A DNA stretch of 6,646 nucleotides from positions 1-6,646 of the forward strand of contig JALSMF010000441.1 of assembly GCA_026987795.1 (NCBI GenBank), read 5' to 3'. Position numbers and translations under genes: made by a program. Position 1 is the stretch's first letter. Each line of letters opens with the position of its first letter. The notes beneath the pieces are model-generated. The model was not told the DNA's origin. It did no database searches and saw nothing but the letters and a program-made list of their open reading frames with translations. This DNA is from Bacteroidales bacterium. Its GTDB lineage: Bacteria; Bacteroidota; Bacteroidia; Bacteroidales; JAADGE01. Of this stretch, positions 1 through 5,695 are shown piece after piece.

Positions 1-1
1 T

Positions 2-547
2 ACGGCAATTATGCACAAGGATATAAAAGATACGGAAAAAGACAGTTTGGACAAACTTATCGTTGTATTACATTTCGGAACTGAATATAAATCGTATCCG
101 AATAAAAAACAGACAGATTTGGTTTCATTTTTATTTGATAAAGGTGTTGACATAGTTATAGGCTCGCATCCGCACGTAATACAAAAAATGATGTATTTGC
201 CCGGAAATGACAGTGTAAAAGAGCATTTTGTCGCCTATTCGCTGGGGAATTTTGTTTCAAATCAAAGAAAAACAAAAACAGACGGCGGTGTGCTTGCAAA
301 AATTGTTCTGAGAAAAGAAAACGGAGAAACTTTTATCGATACCTGCAATTATATCTTAACGTGGGTTTACAAAAAACCAAGGGCAAATTCCGTTTATGAT
401 TATTTTATCCTGCCTGCCGCCGAATTTGAAAATAAAAAAGTTTTTTTCATAAACCCGGCAGATTTTGAAAAAATGAAACTTTACATCAAAAACTCTCGCG
501 AATTACTCAATTCTGAAAATTTGAATGTTCATGAGTTGAAAAAATAA
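2..547 (+). CDS. CapA-family (poly-gamma-glutamate capsule type) metallophosphatase, C-terminal part; 5' end outside window
   Basis: This is the carboxy-terminal portion (181 residues visible) of a CapA/PgsA-type protein, a family with a calcineurin-like metallophosphoesterase fold linked to capsule or poly-gamma-glutamate synthesis. The sequence shows the family's late motifs in order: a 'VVLHFGTEY' strand with the metal-site His about 20 residues in, 'VDIVIGSHPHVIQ' around residues 50-62, and 'AYSLGNFVSNQ' around residues 78-88. The frame is open to the left edge, and the ATG at 11 is only the fourth visible codon, so it is probably internal. The N-terminal half of the domain, with the first metal ligands, would lie upstream. 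The last 60 or so residues are less conserved and end in a Lys/Glu-rich helix. The gene converges on the next gene with a 22-bp gap. Family assignment is firm. The substrate is not determinable, since many Bacteroidota CapA-like proteins have no proven link to polyglutamate. Confidence 0.88.
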   Translation, partial: TAIMHKDIKDTEKDSLDKLIVVLHFGTEYKSYPNKKQTDLVSFLFDKGVDIVIGSHPHVIQKMMYLPGNDSVKEHFVAYSLGNFVSNQRKTKTDGGVLAKIVLRKENGETFIDTCNYILTWVYKKPRANSVYDYFILPAAEFENKKVFFINPADFEKMKLYIKNSRELLNSENLNVHELKK

Positions 548-569
548 AGCATAAACCGACTTGACAAAC

Positions 570-1022
570 TTAATTTTCGGCATTATCAAAAGCTAAATCT
601 TTAATCTTCAAAAAATCGTTTTTAAATTCTTTCAACAGGTGCAAAGCATCGTTTTCTTTCAGCTTGGAGTTTATTATCTTTCTTTTGTTTATCAGTGCTT
701 TTGAGAGTTCTTTTGCAAAAGTAACTTCGTTCATATTCTCCAGCTCTTCATCCGTAAATCTGGTATGAAAATCTTCCGAAATTGGTTTTACTATGCATTC
801 GCACTTTAAAGAATCGGATTTATTGTCAGGATTACCGCAATACCTTTCTTCCAAATCTGATATTGTGTGAACTCCGGTTAAATAAATATACCCGAAAAGT
901 CCTCCGGCAAGAAGCAAAATAACAACAAGAAGAATTTTAAATGCTTTTTTTGTCAAAAATCTTACGATTATAATTAAAACTATCAAAGCAACTGCACCGA
1001 TAATAATGGTTTCTTTATCCAT
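570..1022 (-). CDS. Small membrane protein with two N-terminal transmembrane helices, unknown function
   Basis: This 150-residue protein matches no family I recognise. Two strongly hydrophobic segments lie at about residues 5-23 (Ile/Val-rich) and 28-50, joined by a short basic turn (RFLTKKAFK), which suggests a helical hairpin in the inner membrane. The remaining 100 residues are hydrophilic and probably form one soluble domain. That domain starts with a cysteine cluster (Cys62, Cys74, Cys76 in a C-x11-C-x-C arrangement) followed by Asp/Glu/Lys-rich helices with the pattern 'FTDEELENM'. With both termini on one side of the membrane, the positive turn would favour a periplasmic soluble domain, where the cysteines could form a disulphide; this topology is inference. 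The ATG start is followed directly by the first helix. The gene is divergent from the pseudouridine synthase (103-bp gap) and convergent with the CapA-like gene. It is clearly coding by its composition and membrane pattern. Confidence 0.75.
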   Translation of the reverse strand: MDKETIIIGAVALIVLIIIVRFLTKKAFKILLVVILLLAGGLFGYIYLTGVHTISDLEERYCGNPDNKSDSLKCECIVKPISEDFHTRFTDEELENMNEVTFAKELSKALINKRKIINSKLKENDALHLLKEFKNDFLKIKDLAFDNAEN

Positions 1023-1039
1023 AAAACAAAATTTTGTAA

Positions 1040-1047
1040 TAAGTTTG
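1040..1047 (+). promoter_or_regulatory. Candidate -7 element for the pseudouridine synthase gene
   Basis: TAAGTTTG matches the Bacteroidota -7 consensus TAnnTTTG in the divergent intergenic region. Transcription would start near 1054, giving a leader of about 70 nt that includes the 15-bp tandem repeat. No clear TTG -33 element sits 19-21 bp upstream, so the assignment is tentative. Confidence 0.4.
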
Positions 1048-1058
1048 CATCAAATTTC

Positions 1059-1066
1059 TAAACGTA
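1059..1066 (-). promoter_or_regulatory. Weak candidate -7 element for the small membrane protein gene
   Basis: On the minus strand this reads TACGTTTA, seven of eight positions of TAnnTTTG. It would place the transcript start about 30 nt upstream of the ATG at 1022. It lies only 11 bp from the opposing plus-strand candidate at 1040-1047, so the two promoters would face and overlap each other. I see no convincing -33 box. Confidence 0.25.
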
Positions 1067-1091
1067 AAATTAGAAAAAAATATCTAACCTG

Positions 1092-1121
1092 AAATTATAA
1101 ACCATAAAATTATAAACCGTA
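1092..1121 (+). repeat. Two-copy 15-bp tandem repeat in the leader of the pseudouridine synthase gene
   Basis: Two abutting 15-bp units (1092-1106 and 1107-1121), AAATTATAAACCATA and AAATTATAAACCGTA, differ at a single position (A/G). The second unit ends four bases before the ATG at 1126, so it forms the region the ribosome loads on. It may be a simple slippage duplication or a duplicated protein- or RNA-binding site; the sequence alone does not decide. Confidence 0.8.
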
Positions 1122-1125
1122 AAAA

Positions 1126-1923
1126 ATGAGTAGCAATAAAAAATACAAACAAAAGAAGCAAACAAACAAATATCCGGACAAAAAAACTGAAAAATCGAAC
1201 TCCGATGAAAAAGTTCGTTTAAATAAATATTTGGCAAATGCCGGAATTTGTTCCAGACGAGATGCCGACAAACTTATTACAGACGGCTTTATTAAAGTAA
1301 ACGGAAAAGTTGTTACCGAACTCGGAACAAAGATAAAGAAAACGGATACGGTGAAATACAAAAATAAAGTTGTAAACTTCGAAAAACCTGTTTATATACT
1401 CTTAAACAAACCTAAAGGTGTTCTCACTACGGTTTCTGATGACAGAGGAAGAAAAACGGTGCTTGACTTTTTCAGGAATAAAATTCAGGAACGAATTTAT
1501 CCTGTCGGCAGATTGGACAGAGATTCTACCGGTATTTTGCTTTTGACCAATGACGGAGATTTAACAAAGCAACTGACACACCCTAAATATAATAAAAAGA
1601 AAATATACCGTATTTTTCTTGATAAAGATTTAGAAAAAAAAGATGCCGATAAACTTGTTGAAGGAATAGAACTCGAAGACGGATTTATGAAATTTGACAC
1701 CCTCGCCTATCCTGACCCGAAAAACAAAAAAGACATAGGCGTAGAAATACATTCAGGCAGAAATCGTATTATACGACGAATGTTTGCCGAATTAAATTAC
1801 ACGGTTTTAAAACTCGACAGAGTATATTTTGCAGGGCTTACAAAAAAAGATATAAAACGCGGAAAATGGCGTTTTTTAACACAACGTGAAATTTTAACCC
1901 TTAAAAAAGGAAGCTACGAATAG
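1126..1923 (+). CDS. rluB: RsuA/RluB-family rRNA pseudouridine synthase
   Basis: This 265-residue enzyme should isomerise a specific uridine in rRNA to pseudouridine. Residues 1-29 are a Lys/Asn/Gln-rich, probably disordered tail of the kind common on Bacteroidota RluB-like proteins. An S4 RNA-binding domain follows at about 30-80 ('VRLNKYLANAGICSRRDAD', then 'IKVNGK'). The catalytic domain starts at 'YILLNKPKG' and carries 'PVGRLDRDSTGILLLTNDG', with catalytic Asp131 in the GRLD motif. The later family signature 'SGRNRIIRRMF' lies at 210-220, followed by 'VLKLDRVYFAGL'. All key elements are intact and the length is normal. The S4 domain and motif spacing place it in the RsuA/RluB/RluF group rather than RluA. 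RluB (large-subunit rRNA, helix 89 region in E. coli) is the usual annotation for this form, but RsuA or RluF specificity cannot be excluded. The start is the only ATG before the S4 domain. Confidence 0.93.
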   Translation: MSSNKKYKQKKQTNKYPDKKTEKSNSDEKVRLNKYLANAGICSRRDADKLITDGFIKVNGKVVTELGTKIKKTDTVKYKNKVVNFEKPVYILLNKPKGVLTTVSDDRGRKTVLDFFRNKIQERIYPVGRLDRDSTGILLLTNDGDLTKQLTHPKYNKKKIYRIFLDKDLEKKDADKLVEGIELEDGFMKFDTLAYPDPKNKKDIGVEIHSGRNRIIRRMFAELNYTVLKLDRVYFAGLTKKDIKRGKWRFLTQREILTLKKGSYE

Positions 1924-1974
1924 TTTGGGACAATATTTGCAATACTATCTTTAAAACCAAAACAATTTAACAAA

Positions 1975-2583
1975 ATGAAAAGATTGCTTTTAATATTTAT
2001 TGCCTTAATTCCTTTACAGGCTTTAGGTCAATTATACTACTATCCTATAACTGACACAAATATTAAAGAAAAACAGAAATTCTTTTTTGTCGACAATCAT
2101 GAAATACTGTGGGAATTAAAAATCAGAAAAGACGTTAAACCTATTATCAAAGACCTACCCTACAATACCATAAAATATTATAAATATGTAACCCCTGCCG
2201 AATATCTTATTACGGATGATTACATTTTTTTTCCGAACGATAAAAGCCTTTTAGTTTTAGACAGAAAAGGAAAAATTGTAATGAATATGATTGCTCCGCG
2301 CAAACAATTATTTGACAGCACCGAAAACAGCAAGTTTTACATATCAACACCCGGAGGAAAATGTGAAGGTAATGCCGGAAAAGGTTACTTTATGGAATTT
2401 TGCGGTAATTATTTATTTTATGTTACAGGCAACAAAATGATTTGTATGAATCGTGAAAATTTTGAAATCATTGAAGAGTACGATTTTAAAGACTTTAAAA
2501 ACAAAGCAAAATTTCCCTCGCACAAATATATTTTCGAAGCGGTTGAATTTAAAGTTGAAATTGAAGGAAAAGACAAAACTTAA
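1975..2583 (+). CDS. Exported protein of unknown function, possible beta-propeller-like strands
   Basis: This 202-residue protein begins with a clear Sec signal peptide: 'MKRLLLIFIALIPLQALGQ', basic n-region, hydrophobic core and an A-L-G|Q cleavage site after about residue 18. There is no lipobox cysteine, so it should be periplasmic or surface-exposed rather than a lipoprotein. The mature part contains strand-like stretches such as 'YLITDDYIFF' (77-86), 'SLLVLDRKGKIV' (91-102) and 'YLFYVTGNKMICMNRENFEI' (146-165). These resemble blades of WD40/PQQ-type propellers, but the protein is too short for a whole propeller and I recognise no family. Cysteines are at 130, 143 and 157. It starts 51 bp after the pseudouridine synthase stop and could be co-transcribed with it; an imperfect -7 motif (AATATTTG, 1932-1939) gives an alternative. 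It ends 24 bp before a convergent gene. A truncated C-terminus is possible but not shown. Confidence 0.72.
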   Translation: MKRLLLIFIALIPLQALGQLYYYPITDTNIKEKQKFFFVDNHEILWELKIRKDVKPIIKDLPYNTIKYYKYVTPAEYLITDDYIFFPNDKSLLVLDRKGKIVMNMIAPRKQLFDSTENSKFYISTPGGKCEGNAGKGYFMEFCGNYLFYVTGNKMICMNRENFEIIEEYDFKDFKNKAKFPSHKYIFEAVEFKVEIEGKDKT

Positions 2584-2607
2584 AGGTCTTACATCAATAA
2601 ATCAAAG

Positions 2608-2988
2608 CTATATCAATACCGAAAATGCTATTTTGTCCGAAGAATCTACAACTTTAAGGCAAAAGCTTGTAAAAAGCGACATTAGCTTTGCTCCGGCTTT
2701 TATTACTTTAGAATCTGTAATAAGCCAAACACATTCAATCTGACTCTTCATTTCCTTTATTGCATGTTGCCAAATAATTCTTGCCTTATTATCAAAACCG
2801 GTCATTTGTGTCGAGTCCCATATTACGACAACCTTTTCTCCTCCGGTCGAATTAAAAAAATCTCGCCACTCCTTAACGCCGAGTTCTGCATCCTCTGAGG
2901 TAAGATGTCCTCTAAACGTAAATTTAAGACAACTGTCTCCTCGAAAATCTACCAATTCTACTTCTGGATTTATTACTGCTCCTGCCAT
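2608..2988 (-). CDS. SpoIIAA/STAS-like fold protein
   Basis: This 126-residue cytoplasmic protein has the pattern of the SpoIIAA-like (STAS-like) family: a beta-hairpin 'CLKFTFRGHLTSEDAE', a helix, a strand 'EKVVVIWDSTQMTGFD' where canonical anti-anti-sigma factors carry the D-S phosphoacceptor loop, a helix with 'IIWQHAIKEM', the strand 'IECVWLITDSKVIKAGAKL', and a final 'FTSFCLKVVDSSDKI'. The W/G placement and the 'ITDS' strand fit the SpoIIAA-like branch better than true SpoIIAA, so partner-switching with a kinase is not implied. No anti-sigma kinase is nearby. The reading frame extends to a TTG at 3013-3015, but a strong -7 motif at 3021-3028 puts the transcript start at about that codon. 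The ATG at 2986-2988, preceded by an A/T-rich leader, is therefore preferred. The function of this branch is generally unknown. It is convergent with the exported-protein gene. Confidence 0.7.
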   Translation of the reverse strand: MAGAVINPEVELVDFRGDSCLKFTFRGHLTSEDAELGVKEWRDFFNSTGGEKVVVIWDSTQMTGFDNKARIIWQHAIKEMKSQIECVWLITDSKVIKAGAKLMSLFTSFCLKVVDSSDKIAFSVLI

Positions 2989-3020
2989 AATATTATTTTT
3001 TATAATTTCGTACAATTTTG

Positions 3021-3028
3021 CAAATATA
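3021..3028 (-). promoter_or_regulatory. -7 promoter element for the SpoIIAA-like gene
   Basis: On the minus strand this reads TATATTTG, a full match to TAnnTTTG. The expected transcript start is near 3014, giving a leader of about 26 nt before the ATG at 2988. An A/T-rich TTATTT stretch about 20 bp upstream stands where the -33 TTG would be. The position argues against the upstream TTG start. Confidence 0.55.
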
Positions 3029-3030
3029 GG

Positions 3031-3052
3031 ATTATTTACATATATAAATAAT
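3031..3052. repeat. 22-bp near-perfect palindrome between divergent promoter motifs
   Basis: The halves pair at ten of eleven positions around a centre between 3041 and 3042; the only mismatch is C3039 against A3044. The core arms are TTATTTA (3032-3038) and TAAATAA (3045-3051). It lies immediately upstream of the minus-strand -7 element (3021-3028) and of the plus-strand motif at 3055-3062, which is where an operator shared by both directions would sit. Palindromes arise easily in such A/T-rich DNA, so the regulatory role is inference. Confidence 0.4.
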
Positions 3053-3054
3053 AA

Positions 3055-3062
3055 TAGTTTTG
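3055..3062 (+). promoter_or_regulatory. Candidate -7 element facing the SPOR-protein gene
   Basis: TAGTTTTG matches TAnnTTTG completely. Transcription from it would start near 3069 and leave a leader of about 170 nt before the ATG at 3242. A second, one-mismatch motif (TAATTTAG, 3198-3205) lies closer, with a leader of about 30 nt, and could be the real promoter instead. Neither has a clear -33 TTG at 19-21 bp. Confidence 0.3.
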
Positions 3063-3241
3063 TTTATTTTTAAATACGTTTTTTTAAAAGAAAATGTTTC
3101 TGTTTCTGCTCTAAAACATTATAGATATACAAAACCATAAGAAAAATAATCTGCCGGATTTTTATCATCATAAAATTTTAAATTCATACAAATTTTATAA
3201 TTTAGCAGTTTAAATATTTTTTCACGGAAAATATAACAGTA
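3063..3241. other. AT-rich leader/intergenic DNA upstream of the SPOR gene
   Basis: This is the remainder of the divergent region. I see no credible open reading frame, RNA gene, strong hairpin or riboswitch-like conserved core in it. It holds the weak -7-like motif TAATTTAG at 3198-3205 and an A-rich stretch just before the ATG at 3242, consistent with Bacteroidota leaders that lack a Shine-Dalgarno sequence. Confidence 0.5.
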
Positions 3242-5653
3242 ATGAAAATACAACCATTTAATAAAAGTTTAACTTTTTATTCGGGAATAATACTTTTTTC
3301 AGTTTTCAGCCTTGCCTGGATTACCGTATCCGACTATGATTTCGGAAATCTGAAAAATAAAAGCTACTACAAAACATTATTCAGCGATGCAGACAGACTT
3401 AAATTAGCCGATGCCGATGATTTTTACATAAAAGGAAAAGCTGATATGCTCGAAGCTGAAAAATATTTCAGAAAAGCCGACGGATTTAAAAAAGTGGCAG
3501 AAAATTACGGCGGAAAAACTCTCAAAAAAGCTAAAAAATACGAAAAAAGAGGTACCAAATCTGCCTTAAAAGCTTATGAGAACTTCTTTAAAGCTTCGAA
3601 TATAAAATTTCGCACTTATTCCGACAAGCTCAAAAATATGAACTCCGACAATTCCAAAAAACATCTTAAAGCGGAAGAAATATCAATAAATGCAAGGGCA
3701 ATTTACATCGAAGGAAACGAAATGAAAGCTAAAGCTGAAAAACTAAGCGGCAAAAATAAAGTTGACGCACTAAAACTCGCCTTCGACAAACACCTTGAAG
3801 CAATTCATAATCAAGAAATTGCATTCGCCATATATATGAATGACCCGGACATTATTTACGATGAAAGGAAAGACGAGGTTATTGATGTTACAAAACCAAA
3901 AAAAGAAGATAATACTCAACCGGAAACAAACGAAAACGATACAAAAGAGATAAAAGAGACAATAACCGAAAATAAGACAGAAAATAATTATTCCCCCGAA
4001 AACGACCCTAATATATACGAATCCAAAGAAGAGTTCATTATCGGTAAGCTCAATATGAGCGATGAAGACATATCATTACTGGCAGACGCAAAAGACAAAA
4101 AAAATTATGCCGACAACATAATGAAAGATGCAGATAACGACTACTCTAAAATTGACAAAATAAGAACCGAAGCAGAACTCTCCGAAGACGAATACGAAAA
4201 AGATATGAAAAGTAAGATGGCATCAGGCTTAGAAGAAGTATTGTTTGAAAAAATGATTAAAGCCGCCGACTTATATTTTAACGCAAATAAAACTAAATAT
4301 GAAGTTTATGCCAAATATTTACCAAAGGCAAAAACATCTGACAAAATTAACGAAGCAAAAAAACACGAAATAAATGCCGAAAAGTTTCATTCGGATGCTT
4401 TAAAAACATATCATAAAGCGAACTTCTATTCGGGACATAAATCCAATAAATACATACAAATAATGGATGCCGTGCAAACAGAACTTTCGGCAGTTCAGGA
4501 ACAGGAAAATGCTTTCAGCATATATTTTGACAAGCCCGTAAAAAAAACAGACATAGTTGATAACAGCGTAAAAACAAATGACAACAGTGTTTCGGAAGGT
4601 CTGAAATATAACTATGCCGGCTCATTTGTTTACTCAAAATACAACCCTAAGCCTGTTCCGCTTAAAGCAAAAAAAGGAATAATTTTTAAAGTTCAGGTAG
4701 GATTATTTAAAGGATTACTTCCGCTTAAAACATACGGAAAATATTCTCCGATAAGTTTTGATACATTTAAAAACAATCCTTACAGAAGATTTTTTCTCGG
4801 AGAATACCGGAGCTACAAAGCAGCAGAATATGTTCTAAACAAAATAAAAAGAAAAGGACTTACAGACCCGTTTATAGTAGCGTTTGAAGACGGGGTAAAA
4901 AAATCGGCAACTTACGGAATCTCAAAAATCGTAAGAACCGACGAATTTGAAAAAACCGAAGCAAAAGAAATGTCTTTACTGACGGGTAAAGCATATGAAA
5001 ACAACAATATCGAAAACAATAATATTCAAAATAACAACATCAACACATCCGGAACAGGTATAAAAGAAATATCCGAATTTAACGGACTCATCTACTGTGT
5101 TCAACTCGGCAACTTCTCTTCACCTAAACAAAAAACTGATTTTCCCGGTGTCCCGAATATTATTCATGAAAATAATAAAAGTACCCATAAATACTTATCC
5201 GGACCGTATTCAACCTATGAAGAAGCGAAAAAAGCCGGAAATATGCTGAAAAACAAGGGATACGAAGGGGTCTTTACAGTTGCTTACAACCACGGAGAAA
5301 GAATAAGTTTAAGCCAAGCCGCAGAAATAAAAAAATCAAAAAATACAAATAATATCAACACTGCCGATAAAGATAATATTTGGTTTTCGGTACAAATAGG
5401 TGCATATTCTCACAAGTTAAACGAGGCGGAAATGCAGGAATTCGGTGAACTTAACGACAAGTATACAATAAACGTAAAACAACTTGACGGCGGACTATTC
5501 CTCTACACAATAGGAAAATTTAAAACATACAAAGAAGCCGCAAACCTGAAAAAAGAGATAAAAACTATGAATTTTGACGGATTTGTAATCGCTTTCAAAG
5601 GCGGAATTAAAATAAGTGCCGCCGAAGCAATTGAAATTTTGAAAAATAAATAA
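3242..5653 (+). CDS. Large membrane-anchored envelope protein with duplicated helical modules and three C-terminal SPOR-type modules
   Basis: This 803-residue protein has one hydrophobic segment at about residues 9-30, either a signal-anchor or an uncleaved signal, which places the rest in the periplasm. Two related Lys/Glu/Ala-rich helical modules follow, at about 48-205 and 272-432. Each ends in a near-identical motif ('QEIAFAIY' at 191-198, 'QENAFSIY' at 421-428). They are separated by a charged Glu/Asn/Thr/Lys linker (about 207-268). Three SPOR-type modules come next, at about 479-552, 616-695 and 713-798. Each opens with a hydrophobic-VQ-x-G strand (V484-Q485, V620-Q621, V717-Q718), contains G-x-[FY]-x-[ST]-Y-x-x-A, and closes with 'VAF/VAY/IAF..G'. 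The linker before the second holds an ENNNI repeat. Known SPOR domains bind septal peptidoglycan stripped of stem peptides, so a role in division or wall remodelling is likely, though not proven for these diverged copies. No enzymatic domain is visible. The ATG sits directly before the basic n-region. clpS follows after 42 bp. Confidence 0.85.
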   Translation: MKIQPFNKSLTFYSGIILFSVFSLAWITVSDYDFGNLKNKSYYKTLFSDADRLKLADADDFYIKGKADMLEAEKYFRKADGFKKVAENYGGKTLKKAKKYEKRGTKSALKAYENFFKASNIKFRTYSDKLKNMNSDNSKKHLKAEEISINARAIYIEGNEMKAKAEKLSGKNKVDALKLAFDKHLEAIHNQEIAFAIYMNDPDIIYDERKDEVIDVTKPKKEDNTQPETNENDTKEIKETITENKTENNYSPENDPNIYESKEEFIIGKLNMSDEDISLLADAKDKKNYADNIMKDADNDYSKIDKIRTEAELSEDEYEKDMKSKMASGLEEVLFEKMIKAADLYFNANKTKYEVYAKYLPKAKTSDKINEAKKHEINAEKFHSDALKTYHKANFYSGHKSNKYIQIMDAVQTELSAVQEQENAFSIYFDKPVKKTDIVDNSVKTNDNSVSEGLKYNYAGSFVYSKYNPKPVPLKAKKGIIFKVQVGLFKGLLPLKTYGKYSPISFDTFKNNPYRRFFLGEYRSYKAAEYVLNKIKRKGLTDPFIVAFEDGVKKSATYGISKIVRTDEFEKTEAKEMSLLTGKAYENNNIENNNIQNNNINTSGTGIKEISEFNGLIYCVQLGNFSSPKQKTDFPGVPNIIHENNKSTHKYLSGPYSTYEEAKKAGNMLKNKGYEGVFTVAYNHGERISLSQAAEIKKSKNTNNINTADKDNIWFSVQIGAYSHKLNEAEMQEFGELNDKYTINVKQLDGGLFLYTIGKFKTYKEAANLKKEIKTMNFDGFVIAFKGGIKISAAEAIEILKNK
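3383..3856 (+). repeat. Helical module, copy A (residues 48-205 of the SPOR protein)
   Basis: This is the first copy of an internally duplicated alpha-helical segment. It opens with 'DADRLKLADADDFY', runs through Ala/Lys/Glu-rich heptad-like helices, and ends 'HLEAIHNQEIAFAIYMNDP'. It aligns by eye with copy B at an offset of about 230 residues. TPR-like or coiled-coil structure is plausible. Confidence 0.6.
4055..4537 (+). repeat. Helical module, copy B (residues 272-432 of the SPOR protein)
   Basis: This is the second copy. It opens 'MSDEDISLLADAKDKKNYAD', contains 'KKHEINAEKFHSDALKTYHKA' like the copy A segment 'KKHLKAEEISINARAIYIEG', and ends 'ELSAVQEQENAFSIYFDKP'. The resemblance is clear at protein level but not at DNA level, so the duplication is old. 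Confidence 0.6.
4676..4897 (+). repeat. SPOR-type module 1 (residues 479-552)
   Basis: It begins 'IIFKVQVGLFKG', carries 'FFLGEYRSYKAAEYVLNKIK', and ends 'DPFIVAFEDG'. The pattern of beta strand, helix and closing strand fits the SPOR fold. This copy lacks the 'IS..EA' tail seen after copies 2 and 3. Confidence 0.65.
4997..5041 (+). repeat. Asn-rich pentapeptide repeat in an interdomain linker
   Basis: The DNA encodes ENNNI-ENNNI-QNNNI (residues 586-600), three 15-bp units that differ at synonymous third positions and one E/Q change. It lies in a flexible linker between SPOR modules 1 and 2 and looks like slippage-prone low-complexity sequence. Confidence 0.8.
5087..5326 (+). repeat. SPOR-type module 2 (residues 616-695)
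   Basis: It begins 'LIYCVQLGNFSS', carries 'YLSGPYSTYEEAKKAGNMLK', and ends 'VFTVAYNHGERISLSQAAEI'. 'SGPYSTYEEA' is a close match to the classic SPOR G-P-F/Y-x-x-x-x-x-A motif, and this is one of the two best-preserved copies. Confidence 0.75.
5378..5635 (+). repeat. SPOR-type module 3 (residues 713-798)
   Basis: It begins 'IWFSVQIGAYSHKL', carries 'LYTIGKFKTYKEAANLKKEI', and ends 'GFVIAFKGGIKISAAEAIEI' close to the C-terminus. It is well preserved, and its closing 'GG.KIS..EAIEI' resembles the end of module 2. Confidence 0.75.
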
Positions 5654-5670
5654 AAAAAGTTGTATTTTTG
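5639..5670 (+). promoter_or_regulatory. clpS promoter with -33 and -7 elements
   Basis: TTG at 5639-5641 and TATTTTTG at 5663-5670 are separated by 21 bp, matching the Bacteroidota pattern TTG-N19-21-TAnnTTTG. The -33 box lies inside the last codons of the SPOR gene. Transcription should start near 5677, about 19 nt before the clpS ATG at 5696, so clpS can be transcribed independently of the SPOR gene. Confidence 0.75.
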
Positions 5671-5695
5671 CAGAAATCTTTTTTTCATTCCGGTT

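Noticed and set aside
548..569. Possible terminator between the CapA-like gene and the convergent membrane-protein gene
   Set aside because: The 22-bp gap shows no inverted repeat or T-tract comparable to the one after clpS.
1110..1361. Minus-strand hydrophobic 83-residue frame
   Set aside because: It is the antisense shadow of the Lys-rich N-terminus and S4 domain of the pseudouridine synthase; the Phe/Leu runs are just complement of Lys/Glu codons.
1497..1700. Minus-strand Ser-rich 67-residue frame
   Set aside because: Antisense to the catalytic domain of the pseudouridine synthase; no independent start signal or family resemblance.
2584..2607. Possible bidirectional terminator between the exported-protein gene and the SpoIIAA-like gene
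   Set aside because: No stem-forming repeat is visible in the 24-bp gap.
2453..2743. 96-residue plus-strand frame overlapping the end of the exported-protein gene
   Set aside because: It is a Lys/Leu low-complexity frame whose second half is antisense to the SpoIIAA-like gene. I considered it as a frameshifted continuation of the exported protein, but its sequence does not continue the strand pattern.
3063..3241. Possible riboswitch or small RNA in the long leader of the SPOR gene
   Set aside because: The stretch is uniformly A/T-rich with no stable GC stem, conserved-looking core or terminator-like hairpin.
4997..5041. Possible CRISPR-like or regulatory short repeat
   Set aside because: The three 15-bp units are in frame, contiguous without spacers, and encode an Asn-rich linker, so they are coding low-complexity sequence.
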